A DNA stretch of 64,000 nt from Rhododendron vialii (GCF_030253575.1 NC_080560.1:10784501-10848500); one strand, 5' to 3'. Numbered from the stretch's first letter, positions 47,911 to 59,808 are shown. The notes: generated by a model not told the origin, from the sequence alone. Numbers and translations: made by a program.

Positions 47911-50900
47911 CCGCTACGGACGATGCCATTCGATCGACCTACATCCGTTTAGCTTTGGTTCGTCTCCTCTTTCTCTATTGAATGCTGATTTTTGATTGTC
48001 ATCAAATTTTTGTGCACTATTCTCAATAGAAAAAATTCAGATTTTTATGCACTTGATGTTATTGCTGCTCCTTTGAAGATTTATTTTGGTGAATTTAGAG
48101 TCCCTTTGGGCTAGATTTTTGCCGCCATTATTTTTGGTCGTTTTCTGTAACGCCTCGACTTTTCGGAAGCAATATAAAATAAAATTTTAAGAAAATTTGC
48201 TAAATAAATATAATTTTTCAAAATAAAGTTTAGCTATTACAGTCACAAGATAAATTTACTGATTCAAAATACATTAACTTCAGAGCTGACTCTAGGCTTG
48301 ATACAAATCTGAAGCATACTAGATCTTCGTTCTTGATATTCTCTCCGTGTTGAACTGCACCATCTTTGAATCATCTCCATTGAATTCTGTGCCTACTGGC
48401 AAATTGATCGCCGAAGCAAACGATTTGCCAGGATACAGAAGTATCCGTGAGTGATAAATCACCCAGTAGAATAATCCAGCCCAACCACCCCTCTTACTTT
48501 ACAATTAGCAGGTAATAAGATAATATTGAATCAAAGAAGCCAAACAAATATTCTCCACATAAGCCAGTTCATTACTATCCATAACCTAATGTGAAATCTA
48601 AGATCTCTCCGCGAGATCTTTCCTCCCCAACCGCTAGCCATGCCCTGTCCCATGAGATCACTTTCTTTTGTTGTCGCGGATTGCACCTCAGTTATGTACT
48701 TAGTGTGTATCCCTCTCATTACAACAAAAGGAAGTTTATCATGCCCGAATCATAACTAAGGTTCGCCTATCTTATGCACCACTTCACAATCACCACAATC
48801 ATCACTGGGCTTACTTTGCCAGTATCAATTCATCACTCAACATTGCGCTTACTTTGCCAATCATCATTCATCAATCAACACTGGGCTTACTTTGCCAGTT
48901 TCAAATCATTACATCTCAAAATCCCGTCTGCAGGCAATCTAAAAATAAAACTTTTCAATTTATCCATTATCTAGCATCGTCTAGATGAGTTCTATTTCGC
49001 AACACCACCCCATATCTCTAGGGTCCAATCTAGCATTCAAATCAAATATCGATGCAATATACAACAAATCAATAATAATTAAAACAATTAATAAGCAATG
49101 TAATCACGCAACTTATTATGAACGGGCCGTTGCCCTTAATTTTGTATGATCACAATGTCAATAATAAAGTAAGATGTTTAAAATAAATTGAAAGGAAAAT
49201 TTTCTGGGCTCTTATTAATTAATTCTAAGATAATATATTAATTAAAAATTAATTAAATACATTAATTAGATAAAAATATTAGAATATTTATCATGACCTT
49301 AATAAGAGTCCTAAAGGTCCTATGCAACCAGTTGAGTATTGAAAGTTGGGTTCGGAGGGTCACGGGATTTATTTAAATAAAGACGTTAAATAAAGTGGCC
49401 GAAAGTGAAGTAAATAGATAATAAATAATTTACGAATTAAAATATGTTACGATTAACAAAATTTCATCTTCAGAAAGTAGAGAGTCTAAATAAAATTATT
49501 CGGGCATTTATAATAATGTTTATAAAGTCGTAAAGAATTTTTGATTGGAAACGCTATAAAAATAACAATAAATAGTAATTTAAGTAAACAAAATTATTAA
49601 TTTAACAAGATATCATCTTTAAGATGCAAGAAGTCCAGGAAAAATTAGTTTGGGTGTTAAAATATTGTTTGGAAGGTCGTAAAAAATTTTCGTTTGTAAA
49701 CTTTGATAGATAACTAATAAATAATTTAATAAATAGATAATTAAATAAAAAAATTATAATCTTAATAAGTTATGATCTTTCAGGTGTGAAAAATCTTGAA
49801 AAAATAGTCCGGCATCAAAAATGAGGTTTGGAAGGTCACAAAGTTGTTTCGAAACATTTAAAACAAACTTAATCTACCAGATAAATTAAACTGATATAAT
49901 TAATACGTTTTATACTAAGATGATATTATATTGTAATAAAATACTATCAAGTCAGTAGTTTTTTATAATATTAATATCATAAAGATTGTTAAATAAATAC
50001 CATAAAGGTCGTCTTCTTTGTAAATAATTACGAATAAAGTGTTGAGATCAAAAATAATATCAATTTGGTAAATACGGCCGAAAACGCGCGGTTAACTATA
50101 TTTTTTTCGTTCGGGACATAGGGTTAAGCATATAAACACTTAATATACTTAGAGAAGAGGTTGGATAAGATTATAATACCTTTAATCGGATCGAATTGAT
50201 TTAAAAACGAATCCTGAATTTTGGAGAAGAAAACTTCGGGTTCTTTGATCGGAAGACTTTGGGATCGGATTGAGGCTTGTTTGGGGATGCTCTGGGTTGT
50301 GGGAAGAGTTTGGAACGATCGAATTGAATTTCGGTCGGGTCTTGGTACAAAACCCACTTTTCTCTCTCTTTCTTTCTCTCTCTAAAACTCCATTGATTGG
50401 AGCTTGGGTTTCTTTTATTTTTCTCTTCTCTTTTTTTTTTCTGGTCGGCGCGTGGGGAATATTGTAGTGTAAATTTCATAGGTCAAGGGGGTGGGGTTTT
50501 TATAGAAGAATTTTGGTAGAAGATGATAAGAGTTAATTTAATGGGGTTGGGTTCATGGGATTTGGAATGAACGAATAGGGCTTGATTTTTGGGTTAGGGA
50601 GGAAGTAGAGACTGAGTAGGAGACGGAGAGACGGAAGGAGTTTGAGGTGAGGGAGGAGAAGGAGTGTGCATGTACGCATGTGTATGTTGAAATTTTTTAA
50701 AAAGAATACATGTATATATTGTATGCATAATTATATATAAAAAAAAGGAAAAAAAGAATTGCATTAAGGAAAATAATTCTAATAATATTATATTTAAAAA
50801 AAATTGGGTCGAAAATCCGGGTCGTTACATTTTCTCTCAATTTTTTCTAGATTCGTCACATGTGTTTCAACGAGAGGAATCGGAAAAGTACAAAAATAAA

Positions 50901-53900
50901 GTACAGACCAAAGTTGAAAAAAGTGAACTTAAAAGAAAAAATGCTCAAAAAAGACAAAAAAGTTCAAGGTTGAAAAAGTTTGTGTCTTCAGCGTCGTAAC
51001 TTTTATATGAATGTTTTTCAATTTTTGTCTATATTTTTATGCTTTCCTAATTCCTCTTGACAAGATTGACGAGATGTGATGTAGAAATTATAAGACGGAA
51101 AACTAAGAAAAAGGTAACTAGAAGTTAATAATACCTATTGTCTTTCCCAAAAAATAATTTAGTCCAAACCTAGCCTTACTCTTCTGAAAAGTTGCTAAAC
51201 TTATGAGCTGCACCTTTTTCTTCTTCTCGTCTTTGAATTGTCACTGACTCAGTGGACTGTCTTTGGACAGAAATGGCACCCGGATAAGCAAAAAGATCAG
51301 GATAGTGCTACTTTGAGATTTCAAGAGATAAACGAGGCTTTTAAGGGTTAGTAATTAGATTCAAATAGTTTATACCCTGTGAATAAGTGCTTTTGTTATG
51401 TTTTCAAATTTATGCATTAGTCCTTGTGAAGAAGTTCTTAATGCTGACGCTATAAACCTAAACTTAGTAAATGTGGTTCATGTTTAGTCAGGCGTTGAGC
51501 TTATACATGATGTACAAGCCCAAGTTTATCTTGCAAGCTGTTTTATATAAGCAGTTATTGGAAGAGACCGAGACAGAGTTTTGGAGTTCGAAGGAATTTA
51601 ATGATTCAGCTTTGTGTGGTCGGAAATATTAGTGTATGCGAGCAACATATGATTGATTGAGATGTATTTGGTGTAGAATGTTCCATTTTGTAGTTTAATT
51701 TCGGATTCTGTTCTGAAGCACGACTGATGAAAAGGTAAAAAGTTAATTAGTGGTCCAACGGGTATGAATACAATTTTATTTATTTTTTTTTATCGGCATG
51801 ACAATCGTAACTGTGTAGTTGTGAAGACTTTGGTTTTTGGACTTGGATGCTACAAAATTGGTGGTTTGGAGGAGGATCTTTCTTGCGGAGAAGGTGCCGA
51901 AGCGAGTGTCATGTCATGTGTGAACGAAGAGGTCTAGCCTAGTTTGTGTAGTTCGATTGATGAAATAGGAGCTGTCTTCTTCATTTTCTTTTTTGTTTTA
52001 GTACAACAATCACTATTTTCTTACAAAAGAAGGTTAATGAATACGTTTTTGTTTAGATCTTCTCAAACAAAGGGGCCGGGGGGGGGGGGGGGGGGGGGGG
52101 GGGGGCGTGGGTTGTCCGTCCTTCCAAGAAAGCTTTTTTGTTGGAAAATTAGAACATGAGGTTGATGCAGAAGATATGTATGAGAAACACATGTTTTACT
52201 TTTACTAAATAACTCTGTTATAAATATCCTGTTTCTTGCCCCTCAATTTATATTCCCTTTGCATAGTCAATTATGACACAGAAAGTGGCTTGATATTGGA
52301 GCTACCAATATTGAAGCTAACATGGAATCTTAAGAAAGAAATACAATTAAAAGCACCAGACGGGGCTCAACCTTGTACATTCAAATATACAAATGCAAAA
52401 GCAACTATACAGTACCATGTCTGGGCTTTTGACAGGTTGTTGATATATGCGGTTGAGCTGTCATAAATTTATCAATCTTCAAAATTTGGTGCTTCATAGC
52501 TTTGGTTCCTTTGAAGTTATTTGTGATGGGCAGGGTGTTGGACATTGCATGCATACGTGACCATGTCCGTCTTACTAGGAAGGAAAGCTGACTCTTACGA
52601 TATTGTGGATACTGATTGGAATAAGAGCCATGAATAGAGTAATGATAGAAACATCATTAGGATGCATGGGGAAATACCTAGAGAGGTGTTGCATATTATT
52701 AATGCAAAATAAAACGTTCTGATCCTTTAATTGAACTCTTAGGAGTGGAATCGTTCTTTAAGCGAAAAAGACGGGTTTTCCTCGACGTGTCACTGAAACT
52801 TCCCTGCTGTTTTATTGTGTGATTCTTATCCAGGGTTTGAGCATATGGACACTATCTTAGAAGCTAATTCTAGCAACATTCTTTTGGCACTGGTTTCGCT
52901 GGTGCATTTTTAGTGGTTACAAGATAAGATAGAATGTTGAATGGTTTTGGTGACTTAAGTTGATAAGGCTTACGAGTCTTAAGTTACACTGATACATGTG
53001 TATTAATCTGTAGCCAACCAATGCATCCTTAGAACTTAGAAGTACCTAAGACCATAGATGACTGTGTGCAAGTAATGGAAGAACTTGCAATACCTGCATT
53101 GGGTGTCACTCACATTGGTGATTGACTTACTTTAAGCATGCGGCAGAAAGAGAACTGAAACATAGCGGTGCAAAACCTATGCTCACAAGCACTACTAAGA
53201 GGTTTAAGGGTTTGGAGTTTCTAGTATGCATAATTGGATCTAGGACAACGATTTTCATGGATTTTATTCAGTGTAGTTGTTTCTCTTATGGTGCTTTTCC
53301 TACTTTGTTGGTGCTGGCCGCTCACCTCTTCTTTCTTTATCTGCTTTCTGTAGCCTTATCTTTTTAGGCCTATTTTTTTTTTTGAGAAACACCACTTTTA
53401 AGTATGTGGACAATTGCGTCTTCTGTCTGGAAGCCCTCCTTGCTGGTGTAGGGTTTTTTCCCCTCCCACCCGGACAGCTGTTTGGTACTCTACTTTGTTG
53501 CACTTTGAGTTAAAGAAGCAACTTAAGTGTCGTCTCAAGAGGAAAAACTTTCATCAATTTCATTGCTGAAAAACATCTTCCCACGATTTTAGTCGTGACG
53601 AGAAGAATCAAAGCTAATTTTACAAGTAGACATCCAAGGGTAGGCAGGATTCTTCGGTCTCTACCAATATCGTACTAAATAGAGTTTTAAGAGTTTATTA
53701 TTGGATTGAGTTCTAGAAGTTCAATGATGCAGCGAATATGGAAGAATAAGTTTGAAATTGACTGTAAAGTGCTAGTATGATTTTATACGTCTAATTTTCT
53801 TTCAATATTTTCTCGAGAAGTAAACCCACTGAAATATAGGTGACCCTACCCTGCCCTTGGTGCTCCTTTGATAAAGTTCAGACTTATCTTAGGGTAGGGA

Positions 53901-54477
53901 AATAATTAAATTCTTTTACATAATGAAATTCTTGACACACGTCATTCATCCATGCATTAACCATGTTTGTTATAGGTTGCAACAACCAAAGAAACTCTGA
54001 TGTAATCTATATGCCTGTTTCATGTCCTTGAATGGTGCCATTTTTCAGGTGACTACTGCAGCCTGGCAGAAGTTTAAGTTACTTTTATACCCGTGGGAAA
54101 CAAGAAATGCTAATGCGTGACTCTCTGTCATATCTAAACAATTTGTAGCTAACAAACTGCTTATTTTGATCTTATCAGTGTATTTGTAGCTAACAAGCTG
54201 CTTATTATGTTCTTATCAGTGCTGAGTGATCCTGTCAAAAGGCGAGAATATGACAAGAAAGGGATGCTGTACGGGTACGATTACAATATCATTGTAAGAT
54301 CTCTCCTTTCTTGTTTGGTTCCATTTCAAACCCTGTTAACAAACTATTTTCTTTCAGAAGCTAAGATTGGTTGAATTGACGTTTGAACCCTTGTTGGGAG
54401 TGCAGGAGTACCTTAATCATTACAAAGGCCTTATATTAACGTGCAATGGCCTTGGACTGAAGCATTCAATATGGTAA
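47911..54477 (+). CDS. Small J-domain (DnaJ-type) protein, 5' exon not found
   Basis: Four exons are supported: 47911-47957, 51271-51346, 54220-54293 and 54406-54477, the last ending in TAA. All have GT..AG borders and the joined frame runs 88 residues without a stop. The sequence goes ATDDAIRSTYIRLAL, then KWHPDKQKDQDSATLRFQEI, VLSDPVKRREYDKKGMLYG, and EYLNHYKGLILTCNGLGLKH ending in SIW. This is helix II, the HPD loop (WHPDK) that stimulates Hsp70 ATPase, and helices III-IV of a J domain. The tail matches a conserved family of short plant J proteins of roughly 105 residues. The missing part is about 15-20 residues containing the 'DYYKVL' helix I, probably in an exon upstream of 47911. The introns are large because of insertions (a 2.7 kb element in the first). 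No inactivating change is seen. Confidence 0.85.
48146..50829. mobile_element. Solo-LTR-like element with 5 bp target duplication, in a J-protein intron
   Basis: The element starts TGTAACGCCTCGACTTTTCG and ends CGAAAATCCGGGTCGTTACA, giving TG..CA ends and an inverted terminal match of about 20 bases. TTTTC lies directly on both sides (48141-48145 and 50830-50834). A five-base duplication with TG..CA ends is the integrase signature of LTR retrotransposons. No gag-pol frame is inside, so a solo LTR or an LTR-type non-autonomous element is most likely. At 2684 bp it would be a long LTR. Confidence 0.75.
51347..54140. other. Large intron of the J-domain gene
   Basis: No further coding exon is supported between the J-domain exons. 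A G-run of about 28 bases lies at 52078-52105. The frame at 52236-52466 has no recognisable motif and no splice support. Confidence 0.5.
54141..54222 (+). repeat. 41 bp tandem duplication of a splice acceptor
   Basis: Two near-identical 41-base units, 54141-54181 and 54182-54222, each contain TTTGTAGCTAACAA(A/G)CTGC and end in TCTTATCAGTG. The true exon begins at 54220, after the second copy's CAG. The first copy offers another CAG at 54178. Confidence 0.85.
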
Positions 54478-55437
54478 TTATGAAATGTGCACATATACTC
54501 TTCTTGGTGCATCAATCATGATCCTTCTTCTCGTGCTGTGTTCACGTATGGTACTGCAAGCGGCATAAGTTGGTTTGAGGACCGATCATTTTCGATGTAA
54601 TAGCGAGCTTAAAATTTACTTTGTTAATGTGTATATGGAATATGACTAAGCTTATCTTACATTGTAGTATACCATCTGAAGTTGGCTCTCAAATCCCTGG
54701 ATGGGTTGTATTTAGAATTTTTGATAAAATCTGTCACCCTTGTTACCGTTTCAGTTCCTGCATTGAGGAAATTCAGTATCCTACGCATTTCATGGGTTGT
54801 CAGACGAACACAAGTGAGCTAGTAATATCAACCAACACTAGCAGCTTTCCAGTGCTCGATGTTTTGTTCCACAAGCGGTACTTCATTGGGTTTTGTGAGA
54901 AGAATTTGTACTGTGGGCAAGAATATGCATAGCAATTGGTGTTAAAGAAGGTTTCACCATCTCTCTTATAAAATTAGTGCGGTTAAGTTGCATAAACTCA
55001 GCCGGCAAAAGAAGACGAGAGAAGTAACGCAATACTTCAATAACAGCCCTTTGGACCCGTCGTCGTGAATTTCGGTTGCATTCTAATTCAGAACCGGTTC
55101 TGTTGCTTTTATAATGCGTGGCCAAGCAAAAAAAAAGCTCAACTTGAAGTGATTTTCTTTCCCAGTTTTAATAGAAAAAAGTTGTGTTCCAGGAGAGATT
55201 ATTTCTTCTTGAACCACATGAAATTGGACTCAGAAGAAAACCAGCAGACAAGAACTAATAATAAATACATGGTCGCTCTACTTTGAATAAGCTGCACCTT
55301 GTAAAACCAGAACCGCATCATATCATCTTATATCATCTTACACAACACAACTCTTTCGCCAAAACTCGATTGATATACATTGCAATTGCCCAATCTTATC
55401 AATTGCTGTTCATGTTGAAAGCCAGACACCTGCTGTA
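54478..55437. other. 3' flank of the J-domain gene and spacer
   Basis: The first few hundred bases probably hold the 3' UTR of the J-domain gene. No other gene is supported. Confidence 0.4.
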
Positions 55438-55971
55438 ACTCATCTAGTAGAACAAATGCAGGCAATAACTTTCGCTCCCCGCATATCACATCAACCAAAA
55501 TACTCCAGTAAATTAGGCTCCGGTTTGAACCCCATCTCCACCAATCCAAAAAACACTGTCGCAACATCCGCTAACTCCCCATCCTCGCAAAGACGAACCA
55601 ATAATTCATTTGAAGTAGCGAAATGCAGCAGAAACCCCCTACCCAACATCGAACGCAATAACAAGAGCTTTACGTAAATCCCCTTCCTTCCACAAAAAAT
55701 TCAACACAATCCGGTAACTTGCTTTGTTCAAAGAACAACCCTCGTAAGGTAGCTTATAAAGCACCCAAAGAGTCTCCTCAAGCCTACCTTATCTGCACAA
55801 TCCTCCTAGTATCACATTCAAGGTGACGACATCAGCTCTGCAGCCTTTTTCTTTCATCTCTTGAAGCCATCCCATAGCCGGGGAGATCCAGGGTAGTGAA
55901 GATGACGATGGCGTAGAAGTCTTAGTAGAGAACCAACACCTCCAACGGTGGTTATGGAAAGTGACTTTCAT
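55438..55971 (-). pseudogene. Degenerate partial copy of the neighbouring PPR gene
   Basis: Minus-strand sequence starting at MKVTFHNHRWRCWFST matches the N terminus of the intact gene at 59808. After SLPWISP it jumps to LQEMKEKGCRADVVTLNVIL, which in the intact protein lies near residue 365, so about 333 codons (residues about 28-360) are missing. The frame then hits a stop where the intact gene reads LCREG (AGA GAA changed to AGA TAA), followed by frameshifts, but similarity continues through WSILVDVICGERKLLPAFVL to LDEL. It cannot make a working protein. Confidence 0.88.
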
Positions 55972-57796
55972 CTAATCCAAGGAAACTGTTGAGAATATTA
56001 TGACTTTTTTTCCTTTCTAACCACACAGAAGTCACTAGTTAAAAGCACCTGTAAGCATAATTGCTTAACCTTTTGCACTAGTTTAAAATAAGTCACCGAG
56101 ATCTTTGAACCCAGAAGTGCTCGATTCTCATAGAAAATAACACAGCTTTCGAAAAGAGACCAACCATTTGTCATCTCTTACCCAAACATGTAGAAGCCTC
56201 GAAGCCAAGATCTCTTACCTCGACAGTTCAAGAAGAAAAAAACAAGAAACAACCTGTGGATCTCAGTTCAAAAAAAAAAAAAAAACAACACAACTCTTGT
56301 CATTGCACAACCTCTTCCCTAATTAAACCTGGAGCCAATCTGGTAACCACTGGTGAGATGAACAATTCAAGGGAAGAAGGCATGTGTCTTTGTTCAACAT
56401 GAACTTAACAAATAAGAGAGGATTTGTGACTGCAAATTTCGACTTCTTTTCTCCATCCCTGCTCTGCTTACCTAATGTCAAATTCAGAAGAATTATCCAT
56501 GAACTCAAGAAGCTAAGCAGTCAGACAACTTCTGCATATCAATTACTGAAAGCAAAAAGGGACAACGTCCAATACAGAGTTTCGTAAAGATCACTATGAC
56601 CATTTACACGACATTAAAACTCGCCTTGCCTTCTAAAACCAACATCCAAGAACATAGACACAAATAACATAAAGAGAGCACTAATATCAGAACATATAAA
56701 AAGAAACATGGCATCATATTTGTAGCACAAATACCTATTTATTAGCAGTTTACCATTTCTTCTTCTTCTTCTTCTTCTTTTTTTGGGTACATGCAGTTTA
56801 CCATTTCCTTCAACACTGTATAGTGTCTAATAAAAATACCAGGCATAACATGGCTAATCTACTTTCTATTAGAATTTAGGGCCAATGACAATCTGAATGT
56901 CCCAATGACAACTATGACAGAGATTCAACATATTCCATTCAAAGGATAAATAGATAAAACAATCCAAAGATACCAATAAACGTGTTCAAGTTTGGCTATT
57001 CTAGATGATCTTCCCCTTCCTCTCTCTATTTACTGCGACCAAAATCTACCACCTCTTGGTGGAAAATATTATGCCTAACAGTCAAAGTGATGCAATGAAA
57101 CCTATTGTCTATCAATCATTGCTGAATGAGAATCAATTCAGGCTGAGATTCCTTCATGCCGATGATTCTGCCCAATCTAAGTTGCTGGACTATCAGATCA
57201 CAAGCATATATAAATGAATTCAAACATGCTAAGACAATAACTCACAGTTCAAAAACCACAAAAAATAGGGGCCAAAATCGTGTTGCATAGTACCCTGCAA
57301 TACTGAATGAAGAATAAAATTGAAGGAGGAAAACCAAAGCTAGAAAATACTTCCTTTTAATCCAAACTGTGCGAAGAAAGCATAAATAGTCTAAAACAAA
57401 AGCAAATTGCTCCAGATTCCGACCAACAAGCTCCATGAGAAAACTATACATATCGTAGTTATTTTGGTAAGTCTTTTTATAATGGAGGAGAACAAGCAAG
57501 CATCAACAAAAGATTTGACTTTGATTGTTGTGCATTCTACATTGTGCTCGATAACACAAAAACAAATGAAGTAGCACTCACGTGGACAAGGATCATGGTT
57601 CTTCTATTGGAACACTAACAAGGGTAACAACCTAACAACAAAACAATGAAAAACAAAACAAAACCATCAACAACATTGCGATAGTTAAATTGCAAGTTTC
57701 AAGCTACATAAGCAAATACAAAGAATGAGCAAAGTAGCGGATTGATCTTTTGAACTATCACTTCCTCTTCCATTTCCATCGGATTAGCGGTCCCAT
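55972..57796. other. Spacer between the PPR pseudogene and the F-box fragment
   Basis: No gene is supported. It is AT-rich, with a (CTT)n-like tract near 56758-56778. Confidence 0.4.
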
Positions 57797-58050
57797 TTAA
57801 TGCCATTGCAACCACAAGGTGAGAAAAGAGACGGTATAAAATGCCACATCAATCCATTTGCAAGTCTTTGGGATCCCAATCCTCTTATATCTATTTTGCT
57901 TCGGGTTATAGACTACTATCCTATCCGAATCCAATACCATTAAAACCTCTCCATCCTTTGTGTCACACAATGGCTTTAAGCGGAAAAAGAACTCTCCTGC
58001 CACATTTGGGACAACAAACAGCTTGGTCCAAAACTCTTCCTCTTTTTTTT
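57797..58050 (-). pseudogene. F-box-associated (FBA) domain fragment
   Basis: The minus-strand frame reads EEEFWTKLFVVPNVAGEFFF, then GEVLMVLDSDRIVVYNPKQN and YKRIGIPKTCKWIDVAFYT before a stop. The 'L..DSDRIV.YNP..NR...IGI' pattern is typical of the C-terminal part of plant F-box-associated domains, which bind substrates of SCF ubiquitin ligases. The F-box itself and most of the FBA domain are absent. The fragment starts right after an A-run, and no upstream exon was found on the minus strand, so I treat it as a broken gene piece. Confidence 0.65.
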
Positions 58051-58275
58051 TAATTGGAAGATTTACTCTCTAGTCCATTATTCTCGAACACTCTTTCTTC
58101 TCGAACTACAAGCATTTCATGTGCGAGCGTGTGTATACGTGGGAGGTGGAAGTAGATAGTTGAGCTCGAGGGATTTTACTATTACACTATTCTGCACGAC
58201 CATTAGACAAGACTTTGTTAATATTGCGGAATAAAAAAACCATTAAATAATTACCAAGTATATGGATTTTGTCCT

Positions 58276-59808
58276 CTATTTCCATAACTCATCTAGTAGA
58301 ACAAACGCAGGCAGTAACTTCCTCTCTCTGCATACAACATCAACTAAAACACTCCATGAATCAGGCTCCGGTTTGAACCCCATCTCCATCAATCCAAACA
58401 ACACTGTCGTAGCATCCACCACCTTCCCGTCCTCGCAAAGACGAACCAGTAATTCATTTGAAGTTGCGAAATGCGGCACAAACCCCCTATCCAACATCAA
58501 ACACAACAACTCAAGAGCTTTGCCTAAATCCCCTTCTCTGCACAAACAATTCAACACAACTCGGTAACTTGCTTTGTTCAAAGAAAAACCCTCATAAGGT
58601 AGCGTACAAAGCATCCCTAGAGCCTCCTCAACCCTACCTTCTCTGCACAATCCTCCTAATATCACATTAAAGGTGACAACATCAGCTCTGCAGCCTTTTT
58701 CTTTCATCTCTTGAAGCAAATCCATGGCTTCATCAGTCCTCTCATTTTTACAAAAGCTATCAATCAAAGTGGTATAACCAACTGTATCGGGTTTCAGACC
58801 AATGTTCTTCATCTCAGTAAAAGCATCAATGGCCTCTTCCAATCTTTCCTCCTTACAAAACCCTTTCATTAAGGCTGAGTAATTGAAAACATTTGGTTTG
58901 CAACCGTTCTTCTTCATGAATTCGATTATTTTATTTGCCCGGTCAACTTTTCCCCAACGGGCAAATCCATTAATCAAAATATTGTAAGTTAAAGCATCGG
59001 GCATGATTTGATCTTTCGAGACCATTTCCTCGAACACATCAACTGCTTCTTTGAGCTTTCCACATTCACAAAGACCATCCATCAAAGTCGAATAGGTAAT
59101 CAAATTAGGGTAATAAGTTTCGGACTTTTTCATCTCTTCCACCACTTGAAAAGCACATTCGATATCCCCTTTCTTGCAATGGTATTTAACCAAGATGTTG
59201 AAAATACAAGTGTTAGGCTCCAAGTTGAGATTCGTCTTTGCATTCACAAGGAATGTTCGTGCCAAATCAACCTGATTTGACTCAACCAGAAGATTAAGAC
59301 AGGTGCTGATGGCTTTAAGGGAGGGCTTCTCGCGAACAATTGTTTGAATGGCATAAAACATCTCAAGCACTCTTTCATGTAGAGAGGATTTTGAGAAATG
59401 TTTCATGAGATTGAGGAATATGCCCTCGTGAAACCTGCATGTTTCATATGTTATCTGATGAAGAACTGCATCAATTGCCTGAAATTTCTTGAACTGAGCA
59501 AGCTTATCGAGAATAGTCGCATAGGTGGCGTTATTGTGATTAAATCCCCTTTGATCGGATGCCTTGTTAAAAATCTCTAGGGCACGTTGTGGATCCCTCT
59601 CACGTTTTATCAAGTTGATGGCAGAATTGTGAGATATGTATTTGGATTTCCTTCGAGCTTCAACTGTGGTGAATGTGGTTTCGGTAGGAAGGTCTGGTTT
59701 TTGAGAAGGGTTTTTGAGGAGCTGAAGCGGGGAGATCCATGGAAGTGAAGATGACAGCGTAGAAGTCGAAGTAGAGAACCACCGGTGCTTATGGAAAGCG
59801 ACTTTCAT
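58276..59808 (-). CDS. P-class pentatricopeptide repeat protein, At5g18475-like, 510 aa
   Basis: A single uninterrupted frame of 510 residues, typical of intron-poor PPR genes. The first 50 residues are rich in Ser, Thr and Arg with few acidic residues (MKVAFHKHRWFSTSTSTLSS), fitting a mitochondrial or chloroplast presequence. From about residue 90 on, 35-residue PPR motifs follow one another, e.g. NLITYSTLMDGLCECGKLKE, DALTYNILINGFARWGKVDR, NVFNYSALMKGFCKEERLEE, DTVGYTTLIDSFCKNERTDE and DVVTFNVILGGLCREGRVEE. There is no E, DYW or SMR domain, so it is a P-class protein expected to bind a specific organelle RNA. Similarity to Arabidopsis At5g18475 is from memory. The C terminus ends abruptly in LLDELWK, at the point where the neighbouring pseudogene copy diverges. 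Confidence 0.93.
   Translation of the reverse strand: MKVAFHKHRWFSTSTSTLSSSLPWISPLQLLKNPSQKPDLPTETTFTTVEARRKSKYISHNSAINLIKRERDPQRALEIFNKASDQRGFNHNNATYATILDKLAQFKKFQAIDAVLHQITYETCRFHEGIFLNLMKHFSKSSLHERVLEMFYAIQTIVREKPSLKAISTCLNLLVESNQVDLARTFLVNAKTNLNLEPNTCIFNILVKYHCKKGDIECAFQVVEEMKKSETYYPNLITYSTLMDGLCECGKLKEAVDVFEEMVSKDQIMPDALTYNILINGFARWGKVDRANKIIEFMKKNGCKPNVFNYSALMKGFCKEERLEEAIDAFTEMKNIGLKPDTVGYTTLIDSFCKNERTDEAMDLLQEMKEKGCRADVVTFNVILGGLCREGRVEEALGMLCTLPYEGFSLNKASYRVVLNCLCREGDLGKALELLCLMLDRGFVPHFATSNELLVRLCEDGKVVDATTVLFGLMEMGFKPEPDSWSVLVDVVCRERKLLPAFVLLDELWK

Noticed and set aside
52236-52466. 76-residue ORF as an extra exon
   Set aside because: No recognisable domain, no matching phase with the J-domain exons, and the splice from 51346 to 54220 already gives an unbroken J domain.
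57005-57217. 70-residue plus-strand ORF
   Set aside because: No family motif and no support from context.
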